From: Nigrospora sphaerica | Lineage: Eukaryota; Ascomycota; Sordariomycetes; Amphisphaeriales; Apiosporaceae | DNA length: 64,000 nucleotides | Assembly (NCBI GenBank): GCA_018287875.1 | Contig: JAGVVL010000022.1 | Location: forward strand, 992,001-1,056,000 | Direction of reading: 5' to 3' | Shown here: positions 35,601-47,793 of the stretch, one piece after another | Layout: each line of letters begins with the position of its first letter | How positions within the stretch are numbered: the stretch's first letter is position 1 | Program-made: the position numbers and the translations under genes | The notes under the pieces: generated by a model | Told to the model about the DNA's origin: nothing | What the model saw: only the letters and a program-made list of their open reading frames with translations | Databases searched by the model: none

Positions 35601-36081
35601 TTGGTACGCACCCTGCGCCGCCCTCCAACGCATGAGCCTCGGTATGTCTGTTATTGGTCGTGCCGATCCCCAGCTTCGCGAGGAAGCCGCGTGAACCTTG
35701 CGAGACGTGCCCCATCATCGCATTCCAGGGCCGCGTCCTGGTATCGAGGGCGACGCAATGCCCACTCTATAGAAACTCGGCGGTAGTCCAGTATACTAAC
35801 AAACCTGACGACTGTATGTTGGCTCTGTTTTGGTCTTCATTCTTGCTGTGGAAAAAGCAGCATCGCCCAGGCGACTCGGGTATGGTGGGGGCCGCACCAG
35901 GCGCTGGAGGAGGCTGATTAGCCCTTGCCATGCTCGCTAAACATGCACAGCAGCGCCATACCAGTGAGGCGATGCCAGGGTCGTCGCTTGGCATCACTCA
36001 AATAGCTCGAACGTCCTGCAGCGACGACGTCCTGCACCTCACATCTATGTCTTTTACCCATCACAAATACCTTACGTTGCG
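35601..36081. other. upstream region of NLR2
   Basis: Contains the presumed NLR2 promoter. AAATACCTTAC at about 36065 is shared with the NLR1 upstream region. No gene seen. Confidence 0.4.
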
Positions 36082-38206
36082 ATGCGTCTTCTGCAGCTGG
36101 TAAGCGATGGGGGCTTCCGCTTGACCAGGGACTTGGTCGACAATATTCCCCCGTATGCCATTCTTTCGCACACGTGGGGTGACGACGACGAAGAGGTCAC
36201 TTTCCAGGATGTCCAGCAGCACACCGGTCAGCACAAGGCGGGGTACCGAAAGCTCACGTTCTGCGGCGCGCAGGCTGCCTCGGATGGCCTGCAATACTTT
36301 TGGGTCGATACGTGCTGCATCGACAAATCGAGCAGCGCCGAGCTGACCGAAGCGATCAACTCGATGTTCCGCTTGTACCAGAACGCTGCCCAATGCTATG
36401 TTAATCTGGCCGATGTCTCCGCGGGCGCCGGAAGCGGGGTTACGAAGCCGCCGGGCGCATCATGGACGGCTGCCTTCCGGAAAAGCCGGTGGTTTTCGCG
36501 CGGCTGGACGCTCCAAGAACTGCTCGCGCCCCGATCGGTGACCTTCTTCTCGGTGGAAGGCCAACGCTTAGGCGACAAGACGTCGCTGGGGGGGCTCCTA
36601 CAGGAAATCACGGGGATTTCGGCCGATGCCCTTCGAGGGCAGCCGCTGTCCCAATTCAGCGTGCATGAGCGATTTTCTTGGATGAGAAGCCGTGCGACGA
36701 AACGTCCCGAGGATCGAGCGTACTCGCTGCTTGGGGTCTTTAACATTTACCTGCCGTTAATATACGGTGAAGGGGAGGAAAAAGCATTCATTCGACTACG
36801 GGGGGAGATTCAGAAGTGTTCACAAGGCACCGCCGGAACTATTTCAGGTAAGTCCAACTCCTAGGACGACGTCGCGACCTCTAACGCTTTTCGACAGACA
36901 AATTCGGCGCCCATTTCATCGTACCATTTGGACAGAATGAAAACTTTGTGGGCCGTGAGTCTATTCTACGGCAGCTTATCGGGAGGCTACCTCCTACCGC
37001 ATATCCCAATACGTGCCAACGGACCGTCGTCGAGGGTCTCGGCGGCATCGGGAAGACACAAGTCGCTATCGAGGTGGCTTACCGTGTCCGCGATGCGCAT
37101 CCCGATTGCTCCGTCTTCTGGGTCCCGGCCGTGGACATGGCTATGTTTGAGAACGCCTACCGGGAGATTGGCCGAGCTCTAGGAGTTAATAGGATTGACG
37201 AGGACAAAGCCGACGTAAAGAAGCTCGTGAAGACAGCTCTCAGTCTAGAGGACGCAGGACGGTGGCTTCTTATCATCGATAACGCCGACGATGCACTGCT
37301 ACTGACCGATGGCCAGCTGATAACAAACCTACCTTTCAGCCGAGCAGGGTCGATCTTGTTGACCACCCGAAATCACCAGGTAACGGCTGATTTCGAAGCT
37401 CGGCAAGGCGTTTTCAGGCTCGATCAACTCAGCGACTCCGATTCCGCTCAACTACTGCACCAAGGCCTCCAGCCAAACCAGGTTGGCGACCCCCAGAGCA
37501 CGACGGACCTCCTGAAGTACCTCGCCCATCTACCTTTGGCGATCAAACAGGCCTCGGCCTTTATGTCGCGGAAGATAAGCGTAACAGTCGCAAAGTATCT
37601 CGAACACTGCGTATCAAGTGACCAGACGATGGTTAAGTTACTTAGCAATCGCTTTACCGACCGTGACCGGTACGAAGAGATCGACAACGCGGTAGCCACC
37701 ACATGGCTCATATCTTTCGAACAAATCCAGCGCGACGCCCCATTAGCGACATCGTACCTTCGGTCTATCGCCTACTTCATGGAGAAGGACATCCCAGTAT
37801 CCTTGCTCCCGCCCGGGGAGGATGCGATGGCCAGAGACGAGGCAATCAGCACCTTGCAAGCGTACGCCTTCATCACGCATCAAGGCACGCCAGACCGATT
37901 CGACGTCCATCGGCTCGTGCGTCTTGCCACGCGTGCTTGGGTCCAGATCCAGAAAAAGCAGAGCGAGCAGGTGACCGACATACTGCGACATCTTCTCCGA
38001 GTGTTTCCGTGGCCGGCGCACGCAAATCGAGACTTGTGGAGTGCTTACTTGCCGCATACACAAGCGGTCTTAGAGTTCAAGAACGATTGTACCGAAAAGG
38101 ACGCCTTGTTACCTTTAAAGAGAAGCATGGCCCGAGGGTATTACTTGCTAGGCAAGTACGAGGAGGCAGAGAAGGCGCATCGGCAGACACTAGAACTGAG
38201 CGAGAT

Positions 38207-38613
38207 ATGTATGTATGTATGTATTATTGTCGCCGTATTGGGACAATGTCCCGCCTCCCAGGGGGCATCTGGCGTGCGAGAGTCCATCTATATACAAGGA
38301 TTGCATACAATGTCCCGCATATCAAGCCTAGTGGCAACCTAATGTTCGAACCGCATCCGTGGCTCCTCCGTGCGAGCCCGTTCTCGGTGAAAGTGTCGAG
38401 GCCAGTCTTGGCCGTGGTAGGTGGGTCGTACGTGCTTAAGCATGGTACGTCGAGGTCGTGAGACTCGGTGGGTTTGTCGAGGTCAATAGTGACGGGTGAG
38501 TTATGTCGTGTGAGCCTATGCTCGAAGTCGAGGTCGGTGCCGACCATTGTAACTAAGTCCGCCAAGACGGCTTAGTTATGGTGGATGCAGTTTAACGCCT
38601 TGCCCAGGGCATG
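38207..38613 (-). mobile_element. SINE-like element, copy 2, inside the NLR2 TPR array
   Basis: 407 bp flanked by perfect 15-bp duplications AGAACTGAGCGAGAT (38192-38206 and 38614-38628). It has a (CATA)n tail and a 3' half resembling the LINE 3' UTR, including CCGCCTCCCAGGGGGCATCTGG on the plus strand split as in copy 1. Read on the minus strand, a GCGGTTCGAACAT sequence resembles a pol III B box, but no convincing A box is seen. It contains a 113-codon open frame (38224-38565, minus) that is not open in the same way in copy 1. Confidence 0.85.
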
Positions 38614-38955
38614 AGAACTGAGCGAGATGGCGCTTGGCCGACAGCATCCTGATACACTCTCCAGTATGAACAACCTGGCCCTCGTGCTCTCCAGCCAGGG
38701 CAAGTATGAGGAGGCAGAGAAGGCGCATCGGCAGACACTGGAACTGAGCGAGACAGACAGACAGACAGATGTATTATCGCCATACTGGGACAGTGTCCCG
38801 CCTCCCGAGGGGCATCTGGCGTGCGAGAGTCTATCTACATGTACACGAGATATCCCGCATGTCAAGCCCAATGGCAAACCTTTGGTCAAACCGTCTCCGT
38901 GGCTCCTCCGTGCGAGCTCGTTCCCGGCGCTTTCTCCGTCTGGATAGCTACTGCT

Positions 38956-41900
38956 TCATGTAAAGTGCCCTCTACGGCCCACCAGTGGTGGGCATATGTC
39001 TTCATAGTATTTCGTTAGCGACACGAAGAGCACGAACTTCTCCGGGTCGTGTATCAGCCGTTGCCAGTATTCCTTTAGGGTTTTCGGTTCGGGGTCGAAC
39101 TTTGGCCATCGGGCCTGGTGTCGTCTCGTTTTCGGGCAGTGAACTAGATGCTCCGGTGTTCGTAGCATGCGGCATGCGCACCGGTCGTTCTGGAGGTGTC
39201 GGAACTTCTTATGGTACCAGTCGAAGTCTCCATGGCCTGATCGGATCGCGAGGAGGTTATGGAGTTTCTGTCTAGGGAGATCCAGCTCCTTTGGAGCCTT
39301 GAGAGTAGCCTCAGTGAATCCAAGTTCTCGGTAGCGCTTGCATCCCTGTGAGGCTTCCTCCCACCATGTGGCGAACTGTTTCTTGATGGTTGTTTTCCGG
39401 AGCCGCTTTACACCTGCGTACGTGGCCTGGGTTAAGCGGTCTTCTGGGAGCGCGGCCCCTTCCTTCGCTAGCCTGTCGGCCTCTTCGTTTCCTTGAATCT
39501 TCTCGTGGCCTGGTACCCATCGAACGCGGACGTCGGCTATAGTCGCTAGCTCCTGGAAGTCGAGGAAAACCTCTTGTGAGCTGGTCGGTACGCTTCCCGT
39601 GAGGCCCTGGATAACCGACGTGTTATCTAGGCAGACGTGGATTGTCGCGCCTGGGTCAATTTGATAGGCTTGGCGTAGGCCCTGCCACGCTCCGACAGCC
39701 TCTCCGTCGAAGACCTCCGCGAGGCCTAGCCGGCCCTTGCCCTGGCTGATTTTCCGCCTATCTCTATAGATGGCGAAACCCCAGCCGACTGCCTCGCCCG
39801 GTCCCTTTGATCCGTCCGAAAAGACGACGAAGTGGGTGTCGGGAAGCTTAGACTGCCATGCGGCGAACTCTTTCGCCGCTGTCTCCTTGTCTTTCTGTGG
39901 CTCCTGCTTCGGCGTGTATCTCTTCGGGAGGTACTGCGGCCTCGGAATATCGGGCAGGAGTCTAGCTGCTCTCTGGAGTCTGGTACGCGCTGGTTGTAGA
40001 GAGCCGTAGCCAATGCCAGGAGGGTACGGCCGCAACGCTGTCCGCGCTGTCAACATATGGTCCTTGTCCCTTGACTGGAGCCGTTGCCCAAAGCGGTAGA
40101 ACGCCGTTTCTAGCGCGATTCGTGCCGTTGGGACACCTGCATCCCTGTATAGCGTGGCTATCGGTGTTGTCTTCCATACAGGTAGGACAGATCGTATCGC
40201 TTCCCTTAGGACCCTGTCTATTTCGTCCATGTGTGCTTTCTGTCGGGTCGGCACCTCCAAATTGAGCTGCCGGCTCGCTGTCTTCCGGTTCTTCGTACGC
40301 CCTTCGTACCATGCCTCCGACCCGTAGGTGAGGATAGGGAGGACGCAAGTGAATATGACCTTCCTAAGGGCCCTTGGCGGGGGCCTCGTCGGGTGTTTGC
40401 TAGGCTCCGAAGGTGCTGGACAACAATCCGTGCCTGTGCCGCTCTCTTCTTCACGTGCTCTGTGAACCGAAGCTTCGCGTCAAACCAGACGCCGAGCCAC
40501 CGTACGGGCTGGTCTGAGGCATAGACAGTAAGCCCATGGTCTCGTGCCGTAACGTTAGGAAGTTCTTCCGGGTTCTTTGCGCGTGTGAAGTGGAGGAGCT
40601 CGCTCTTTTCCGGGTCGATCGTAACTTTGTTCTCTTTGCCCCAGTTCAGGACGTCGTTCAGGTCCTCTTCGAGCTGTCGTGCGTTTTTCTGGAGGGACTT
40701 GCTTGCTCGGTAGAAGCATATGTCATCTGCGTATCCAAATCGGTACCTTGTATCCTCTAGCAGAATATCTGCGATATAGAGAAGAAAGAGGACAGGGGAC
40801 GCGGGCGATCCCTGTGGCAGGCCGCATCGGATCGCCTGTGACGCTGTTGTGACGTCCTCGAGTCGGATCCGTGCTTGTCTTTCTTCCATGAAGGAGCCCA
40901 CAAACTTGACCAGCTGGGTGGCCCAGCCCTGTTGACTCATACAGAGCATGAGCCGCATCTTGAGAGTGGCGTCAAATGCGCCCTTCACGTCCACGGTAAG
41001 GATCGAGGCCGTGCCTCTATTTTCAAGGGAGTGCTCGATCTCATGTGTTAGACAGGCGAGAAGGTCCGAGGCTGCCCGTGTCGGTAGGGCGCCCGCCTGT
41101 TGTGGGCTGACCACCTTGTATAGGAGCGTGATGTTCGCGATTCGTCTCGCTACGAGCCTCTCGAGGCCCTTCCCGAGGCAAGAGAGAAGCGCGATCGGTC
41201 GCCAGGAGCGGGGATTCGAGAAGTCTTTCTTGTTTGGCTTCCGGAGCATCACGACCTCAGCTGTGCGGAAGGGGCGTGGGTGATGTCCTATCCGTAGGCA
41301 GGCTTGGAAGAGTGCTCGGACAGATTCTTGGATAGCCTGCCAGCACGCTTTCAATAGCCGTACCGAGATGCCGTCGGCCCCGGGCGAGGTGCTCTTAACC
41401 GCGATCGTGGCGGCTGTAAGCTCGTCTCTGGAGATGTAGGTACTCCAAGGTAGAATGCGCCGTGGTACGGTTGGGATCTCGAGAGGGTCGTCCTCGAGAT
41501 CTTCGGCGTCAGTAAACCGCTCTAGAAGAGCCTGGCGTAGAGCATGTGCCTTCTCTTCCGTATCTTCGATCGTCCGGTCCTCGATCACTAGAGGAGGCGC
41601 CTGTAAGGCGGGCTGCAGCTTATGCCATTGGACGACCCTATATAAGTCTTGATCGGACTAGATTGAATCGATTTGCCGTCGCCAGTATTCCCGCTTTTCT
41701 TTCCGTACTACCGCGAGGAAGCGTCTTCGTTCTTCTAGGTGTCTCCAGTCCCCTTGGTGGTGTCTTCTTGCTCGCCGAAACGCGTCCCGGGCTTCCCGGC
41801 AGGCGTCGGTCCACCATGGCGCATTGCGACCGTCCTTGGCTGGCTGCTTCCCGATTGTTTCTAGCGCTCTGCGTACGAGGCCTAAGAGCTCCGTAGTGTG

Positions 41901-42738
41901 TTGGTCCAGCTGGTCCGTCGTCGGTATCCGGGAGCGGCGTAAGGCTTTGTACGCCAAGCTCGACTAAGCCGGCAAAGGACTGAAGCTTGTAGTCTGGTAT
42001 TGAATACCGAAACTGCGTGTCCGATGTCTGGTCACACCTAGGAATCGAAATCCGGATCGTTTCGTGGTCTGCCCCTGTCTGTAGCCTCGGGTCCACTTCT
42101 GCCGTCGCAAAAGGGATGTTAGAGAAGGCCAGATCGATAGTCCGTCCCGCTGCGTGTGTCGGGACCCCTATCTCGCTAATGTAGCTGAGTCCGTTTGCGG
42201 TGGCCCAACCGTGGATCTCGATGCCCCCATTTCGGGTTTGGGGCACGTCTGGGTCCCAGGCGCTGCACCATGCATTGAAGTCTCCTGCGACCAAGGTGCG
42301 GGAGCGTGGTTGTAGATCCAAAAGGAGCCGTGTCGCTTGGCTTAGCGGCTCGTGTGGGGGTTTGTACACGTTGATCAAGGTAAAGTGGTCGATCTCGAGC
42401 CATAAGAGGTATCTGGATTTCCACGGCCGCTTTTGTCTCGTCTGTAGCCTGCTGTTTTTGTTGACGTAGGTCATGACCCGAGGCTGAGAGGCGATTCCGT
42501 CCCAGCTATCGATCGGGACGTAAGCACTGTAGCCCGGGTGGGAGTTGAATCTGTTTCGGCCGTCGTTCGTAACGGATGGTTCTTGTACGAGGACCACGTC
42601 GATATGGTCCTCCCAGCATTGTTGTAGTAAGGCCGTGTGTGCCGGCGGCGATTTGCCCACGTTAGCCTGCACGACCTTTAGGACTTGTCGTCCTGGCCGG
42701 GTGCGTGTCGGGTGTGTCCGATAGTTTGCTCTATTCAT
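38956..42738 (-). pseudogene. LINE1 ORF2: endonuclease, reverse transcriptase, RNase H
   Basis: Order of domains: APE-type endonuclease (VVQANVGKSPP, VLVQEPSV, AGDFNAW, TIDLAFSN, ADHETI), reverse transcriptase (SPGADGISV, LPQGSPASPVLF, GYADDICF), RNase H (VFSDGSKG, VFDGEAVGAW, CLDNTSVIQG, VPGHEKIQGNEEAD) and a C-terminal CCHC knuckle (CACRMLRTPEHLVHC). The frame is interrupted three times: an extra C in the CTCCCGG run at about 41930, a TAG after RRQIDSI at about 41660, and a missing C in a GGCCCCCGCC run near 40385. LINE2 shares the last two. An intact source copy must exist or have existed elsewhere. Confidence 0.9.
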
Positions 42739-44347
42739 CGTCCTCAGTGCCCATACGGTCGAGCACGCTGTAGTCGACGCGTGGAACATTCCGTAGGCTG
42801 CGCTTCGGCTTGTCTTCGTGGGTGGCCTGGGGCCGTCTTCCTAAGAATTCTAGAGGCGTATGGGTAGGATCCTCCATGGTCGCATCAGTGGTGTTCCTGT
42901 CGGTATCCGGCCCGGTCCCCTCTTGTGCGTTGCTTCCTTGGCTTGTTTCTCGGGGTTGGGCTGCCTTGTAGAGGAGACTGCCCGTTTGGCGGATCTTCGC
43001 AAGCTCGTTTCGCGTAGGGCGTACGAGCTTGCCATTCTTCACGACCGGCTTCGCCGGACAGTTCTCGTGGTTCGCGGGAGCCGGCCCGTAGCAGTTTGCG
43101 CATCGCGGGCGGTCCTGACATGGCTGCGGGTGGCTATGTCCCGACGGGAGCCGGGCGCTGCAGTTCTCGCATCTATCGGTTCGTGTGCAGACTCGGCTCG
43201 GGTGGTATCCTTGGCAGCCTGGGTTGTGTCGGCTGGGGGGCGTCCGCTTCTCGATCAACCGGGCGGGCCCGCTCGCCGCGAAGAGCCGAAACGGGCGGAC
43301 TTTCTGAAGGAACGAGACGATGCATGATCTCTTGTTCGTCCCGGGGACCGGCTCCTGTCGTGACCATCGCACGCTCACGGGCTCGATACCAGTCTGCGCA
43401 ACGACTTCTTCTCGTAGGAGGGGAGTGGTCTCGAAGGTCTCGCCGAATACGTTCGAAAGGTGCGTCGGGCAGCCGGGGACCACGTAGTTCACCCACGTGA
43501 TCGGGACCTCGACTGCATCCGCTCGAAGGCTTCGAGCTAGTTCCTCCTTCCTTCGGAGGAGTAATTCCCTCGTTTCCTTGTTTCTCGGACGGACGGCAAC
43601 GCCCGTAGCCGTATGGTAGACATCGGGAACGTCCACAAGGGATAGGTCCATGGTCTTACATACGGACTGGCGTAGGGCGAAGTTGTATTGGGCATGTGCC
43701 CAGCCTCGATGTTCCTCTGGGATCCTGACGAGAACTCGGAGGTCTTCTCGTTGATTCGTTTGCTGGGTCCGCTTGTGTGTACCGTCCTGGAGTGGTGGCT
43801 TCTGTCCGGCGCGGGAGACATCGGCCCAGCTGCGCGTGGGGGCCCCGGAAGGCTCCGCACGGGTCGGGCCGCTCTCCTGTAGGAGGCGTTCGTTCGGGTG
43901 GGGGCTAATCGTGACACCTGTCTTGGCCTGAAGGAATGCCGTGAAACCTTTCGTAATCTCCGCGGCTAGCTCCTTGTCTTCGTCGCAGTATTCTTCGATG
44001 ATGCTGTCTAGGGCGTGGGCGATCTTGGTGAGCACCGATCGTCGGGTATTGTGCCGTTTGTCCATATCGCGCAAGATCGGGGTCAGTGCGTCCGAAGCTG
44101 GCTGGTGTGCTTGGACGGTGGTCGCGGCTTCTTCCGTCGTCGAAGCTTCTCGAGTGTCGTCGACCTTCCTTCGGTTTCGCAGTGGACCGTTCGCAAGGGC
44201 CTCATTCTGCCCCGTTCGCTTCCTCTTATGCGTATAAGTGGGAGTCGCTTCTTCGAGGTGGTCGGGAGGGTCGTTTCCCGTCATCACCTCGTCGTTGATG
44301 TCCTCGCGGGAAGGTGAGGCCATCACGACGATGGTCCCAGAGTCCAT
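42731..44347 (-). CDS. LINE1 ORF1: gag-like nucleic-acid-binding protein
   Basis: 538 codons, uninterrupted. A charged, low-complexity N-terminus is followed by a central region and three zinc-knuckle-like Cys/His clusters near the C-terminus (CQGYHPSRVC, CENCSARLPSGHSHPQPC, CANCYGPAPANHENC), as in ORF1 proteins of fungal Tad-like elements. It probably packages LINE RNA. This copy is the intact reference for the frame-shifted LINE2 ORF1. Confidence 0.88.
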   Translation of the reverse strand: MDSGTIVVMASPSREDINDEVMTGNDPPDHLEEATPTYTHKRKRTGQNEALANGPLRNRRKVDDTREASTTEEAATTVQAHQPASDALTPILRDMDKRHNTRRSVLTKIAHALDSIIEEYCDEDKELAAEITKGFTAFLQAKTGVTISPHPNERLLQESGPTRAEPSGAPTRSWADVSRAGQKPPLQDGTHKRTQQTNQREDLRVLVRIPEEHRGWAHAQYNFALRQSVCKTMDLSLVDVPDVYHTATGVAVRPRNKETRELLLRRKEELARSLRADAVEVPITWVNYVVPGCPTHLSNVFGETFETTPLLREEVVAQTGIEPVSVRWSRQEPVPGTNKRSCIVSFLQKVRPFRLFAASGPARLIEKRTPPSRHNPGCQGYHPSRVCTRTDRCENCSARLPSGHSHPQPCQDRPRCANCYGPAPANHENCPAKPVVKNGKLVRPTRNELAKIRQTGSLLYKAAQPRETSQGSNAQEGTGPDTDRNTTDATMEDPTHTPLEFLGRRPQATHEDKPKRSLRNVPRVDYSVLDRMGTEDDE

Positions 44348-44814
44348 CGGGCCTCTGGGTTGGCGTTGAGGCGCCGTTGGAGGGCTGTTAAGGAAATAGC
44401 AGTGAATAGCAGGCTGGCACTAACAGTAGGTGCCAGAAAAGAATAAATAGGAAGGAAGGAGAATTGCTGAAGGAGAGGGTGCTGGGCCGTGAGAACCCGG
44501 CCACATTCGACAGCATGAACAACCTAGCCAACGTGCTCTCTATGCAAGGGAAGTACGAGGCGGCGGAGGAGATGCATTGGGCGACATTGGAACTGAAGGA
44601 GAGGGTACTAGGCTGTGAGAACCCGTCCACACTCGACAGTATGAATAACCTGGCCCTCGTGCTCACGAACCAGGGGAAGTACGAGGCGGCGGAAGAGATG
44701 CACCGGGCGACACTAGAACTGAGGGAGAAGGTACTGGGGCTAAAGCATCCCGATACACTCTCTAGTATAGACAGTCTGGCAAAAATGCTCAGCAATCTGG
44801 AGTTTCACAGCTAA

Positions 44815-46641
44815 GCGGATGAGGCCCTTTAGCAAACGTAGAGATTAGAGGGATGCAAATCATACTAATTGACTGGACTTTGCATCTTGTCCCTTAGCAG
44901 TGCCTCGAAACGGATAAACAGACTGGCCTGCTAAAACGAGGTTGCCTCTGGGCCGTGGAATGTGTATGTTCTCTTGCTAAGCTAAGCTTATAGGGCTCTT
45001 CAGGATTGGTGGGATCGGGCGTGTTGTGGCCTTTACTTGTGCTGGTACGGATAGCGACAACTGTTGCTGGTATAGCGTTGTAGGGCATTGGCCGCGGAGC
45101 GCGCACGGCAACCACGAGCATAGAAACGCTAAAGAGGCGAGATGCGCAGGGTGCCGGGCATAGCCGCATGCCCAAAGACCCACATCGAATTGGTCGCCAG
45201 TCAGTTGTCAGGAAGCTGAGCAGGATCGAACGCTCTCCTCAGACCATCCTAAGTCCTCGAGGAAGACGTCACACAAGTGGCTTATGGCCTATACGGAAGA
45301 GTCGTAGGGATATTAGCTGAAATACCATCAGTCGCGCTCAAAGATCAGATGGAACGTTTGTTTCGTCTGTCGTGATGCAGTGCTGTAAAGAAGCGGGGAA
45401 CAAGGAGCAGCCGTTGCGTTCCGTATCTACTACCTACGAAGAAATCTCCTGAACAAATATAAACATTCTTGTGCGACAGCGGTAGAGGTCGCCAGGTCCT
45501 CGGTTGTTGGGCAATCTCCTGTTCTTTGTGCGGCCGAGTATCTACTACCTTCCCACCCGCATGGCCACATGGGCATGAGTGCGAGGCTGGATCCGACCAA
45601 CTGGCCCAACGAGGGAGACTAGATATCGAATGAGAGAAGGACCATACAAAGACGTGCTTAGCACCGCCATGAAGAGTAGAAGGAGGAAAGAGGACGGACT
45701 AGAACTCTGGCAGTGCAAGTTCTGTTCGTATTAAGTCTGTTTTGGTTGGAGCTTGTCTGGTCAGAGGAGCCCAGCGCTGGGGCACGAGCCGTGGTGAGGG
45801 CCTAATCCCACTACCTACAGCAACACTGCTGGGGCCATGGTTGCCTTCACTCATTCAATCAGGGAAGTAGCGCTACGCCAGACGGCTGTACCACCAACAA
45901 ACACCCTTGCCCCCGGAGGCTGTTGTCCCCGCAAGTTTTACCATCGCGTTTTCATCCATGCCCCACGCACGTCATTAGAATACCTTGTTTCAACGTACGA
46001 CGCTGTGACCATGATCGCAAACCAGAGAGACCAAGAGGAAAGCTGTTTTGCAGGCTTTTGGGCGCAAGTAATAGCAGCGTCCTGGCATCTTCATTAGGCG
46101 CACTCTGTGCCCCAGGGAGTTCCGCTCAGGCTACTGCGGCACCCACAGCCCACGATTCAACAAAGAAAGGCCAGTGAACGGAGCGGCAGCACTGCGATAA
46201 CAGACAGGACTGCATTGAGATGTCAGGCACAGATACAAGAATAGACGCCTTGGGCCGTCAAAGACGCGATATTGATTAACCAGCGTTGATTATACGACAA
46301 ATGTTGCGGTGGGAAGCTCTTACGGACCTAAATCGAATTTCCGTGGTGGATGACAGCGGGAAAGTGAGTGACACGGTCGACTCTCATGAGCAGTCAATGG
46401 TCGAGGGAAGGCGCTTCAACCCTACGACGACGAAACTCCGCCCCAGTATCGTCGTCGTCTTGAAAGGGGTAAGCGGCCTTCTTATCACTAGGCATGCGTC
46501 CCGTAGGGGTGGGTCGGAGATGCGGCCGCCGTGAACTCGATAGGGTAGGTATATAGGACTAGTCGCAACCCCTCTCAAGCACTCGTAACCGTGTTGAACA
46601 ACGACCCCTCCTCTCTTCTACACATACCTCGTGTTTCCCAA
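44815..46641. other. gene-poor spacer
   Basis: No supported gene. Open frames at 45837-46097 and 46286-46534 lack family features. A short inverted repeat (ACGACGACGAAAC with GTCGTCGTC) lies near 46425-46460. Confidence 0.35.
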
Positions 46642-47793
46642 ATGCCTAGCGAAGTAAGACCGAACGAAAAAGGAGTTGAAGAGCTCTTCAGCACCTTGAA
46701 ATATTACCTTGTGACAGACAGCAAAGTCCCGCGGAACTGGAAAAGTTCAATTCACAAAATCTTGGCAACACCGGACAGTATCGCATGGTCTTTCCTTGAG
46801 CATGGCAGCCCCCAGGCTTGGCTAGCTTACATCGCAATCAAGCCCACTACCACACACCGCAGTGGACAGCAAGCCAGGCATCGTCTATTTTGGTCAACTA
46901 GATCAGCTGGCAATCCCAGAAAGGGTATCATTTGCCCAGAGACTCGGTGCAGTAGTGACGCACCAAGCCTATGCTTGGATCATCAGATCGATCATGGAGG
47001 AAACAAGGGCATTCGACGCGGCGAACTACGTATCCACCGGAGCATCCAGCCTCCCAGCGATGAACACGAACCGATGGAAGCCTGCCAAGCGACCTCGTGA
47101 GTTGTCTTGTTTGATGACTCGCTACATTTAGCTAACATAGCGGGTAATAAAGATTCGTTGATAAGTTCAGACGTGGGTCGTCCACCACCGTCTTCTCCGC
47201 CACCATCTGTGAGCCATAGACCTGAAGAAGGCATTCCAACGGGAGAAAACGAAATAGGGGCGGACATTCGAACCGGCGCGTCCATTTGGGGTGTTGAGGC
47301 GCTTGTTCCCCCATATATGAGTGGTGCGATCAGAAAGTACAAGGTAAACGGTGAGATGACCGCTGCGGTGACAATGAACTTCGCAGTTAGGCGACTTGAG
47401 GCGACCATTCCTTGTGCCATCACCTTTGCCATTCTGGATAGAAAGGTGGAATTCTTTTCCGAGAAGTTATTCAGTGTGCGTTTGGAACGAATCGGTGACA
47501 GACGGGTTATCTACTACGACGGCAACGTGAGGACAGCTAGGATTGGGGTTGATTTCACACTCGACACCTGTACTACTGACGACAAAGTCCTCGGCGACTT
47601 TTTTGGCCACCAGATTTTAGAGGGAAACAAGGCGTCTCCCTATCGAGAGCGGGAGAGAGGCGAAGGGTTGTGCTCTGGCCTAACCCACACTATCACTATG
47701 TCGGGCTTCGACTGTGTGGGACAAGGGGCGCTGATCACGATCAGCCTGTCCATCAGACATGGCTCTCAAATTTACGAGAAGCTGTATTCTTGA
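46642..47793 (+). CDS. uncharacterised fungal protein, at least two parts
   Basis: An ATG at 46642 opens MPSEVRPNEKGVEELFSTLK and stays open in that frame past PQAWLAYIAIKP. From about 46862 the protein-like sequence continues in another frame (SKPGIVYFGQLDQLAIPERV...AFDAANYVSTGAS). A 44-bp intron at 47097-47140 (GTGAGT, branch GCTAAC, CATAG) then joins it to GNKDSLISSDVGRPPP and a beta-rich C-terminal region of about 170 residues (VEALVPPYMSGAIRKY, TMNFAVRRLEATIP, RIGDRRVIYYDGNV), ending at 47793. I could not find a good splice pair for the first frame change, so it may be a one-base frameshift. Pro-rich linker, no signal peptide, no membrane segment. Family not recognised. Confidence 0.5.

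Larger units (their letters stand above)
38753..44444 (-). mobile_element. LINE1: near-full-length Tad1-like non-LTR retrotransposon
   Basis: 5.7-kb element with two ORFs, a roughly 97-bp 5' leader, a 3' UTR and a (TGTC)n tail. The tail directly abuts the NLR2 codons for LELSE. The 5' end (...GTGCCAGAAAAGAAT at 44444) is followed by about 15 bp of GGAAGGAAGG filler and then by TPR codons. No clean target duplication is visible. The ORF1 stop and ORF2 start overlap as ATGAATAG. The 5' 4.8 kb is almost identical to LINE2; the 3' ~0.9 kb is not. Confidence 0.92.
36082..44814 (+). pseudogene. NLR2: HET-NB-ARC-TPR gene split by a SINE-like element and a LINE
   Basis: Exon 1 is 36082-36847 and the intron 36848-36897 (GTAAGT, branch CTAAC). 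Exon 2 is open from 36898. The HET domain is about 90 per cent identical to that of NLR1, and the last ~65 residues of the exon are the same. The NB-ARC is intact to the eye: [28 protein letters not shown] (W present), LLIIDNADDALLL, SILLTTRNHQV and LPLAIKQASAFM. The TPR array begins near 38130. It is cut after QTLELSE by a SINE-like element (38207-38613), continues for one repeat (38629-38752), is cut after QTLELSE again by LINE1, and resumes at about 44464 with LKERVLGRENPAT for two and a half repeats to a stop at 44814. The first open frame now ends inside the SINE at 38342, so a HET-NB-ARC protein with about one TPR could still be made. Confidence 0.9.

Noticed and set aside
38224..38565. 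113-codon frame inside the SINE-like element as a gene
   Set aside because: The frame is not kept in the other copy and its second half is LINE-tail sequence.
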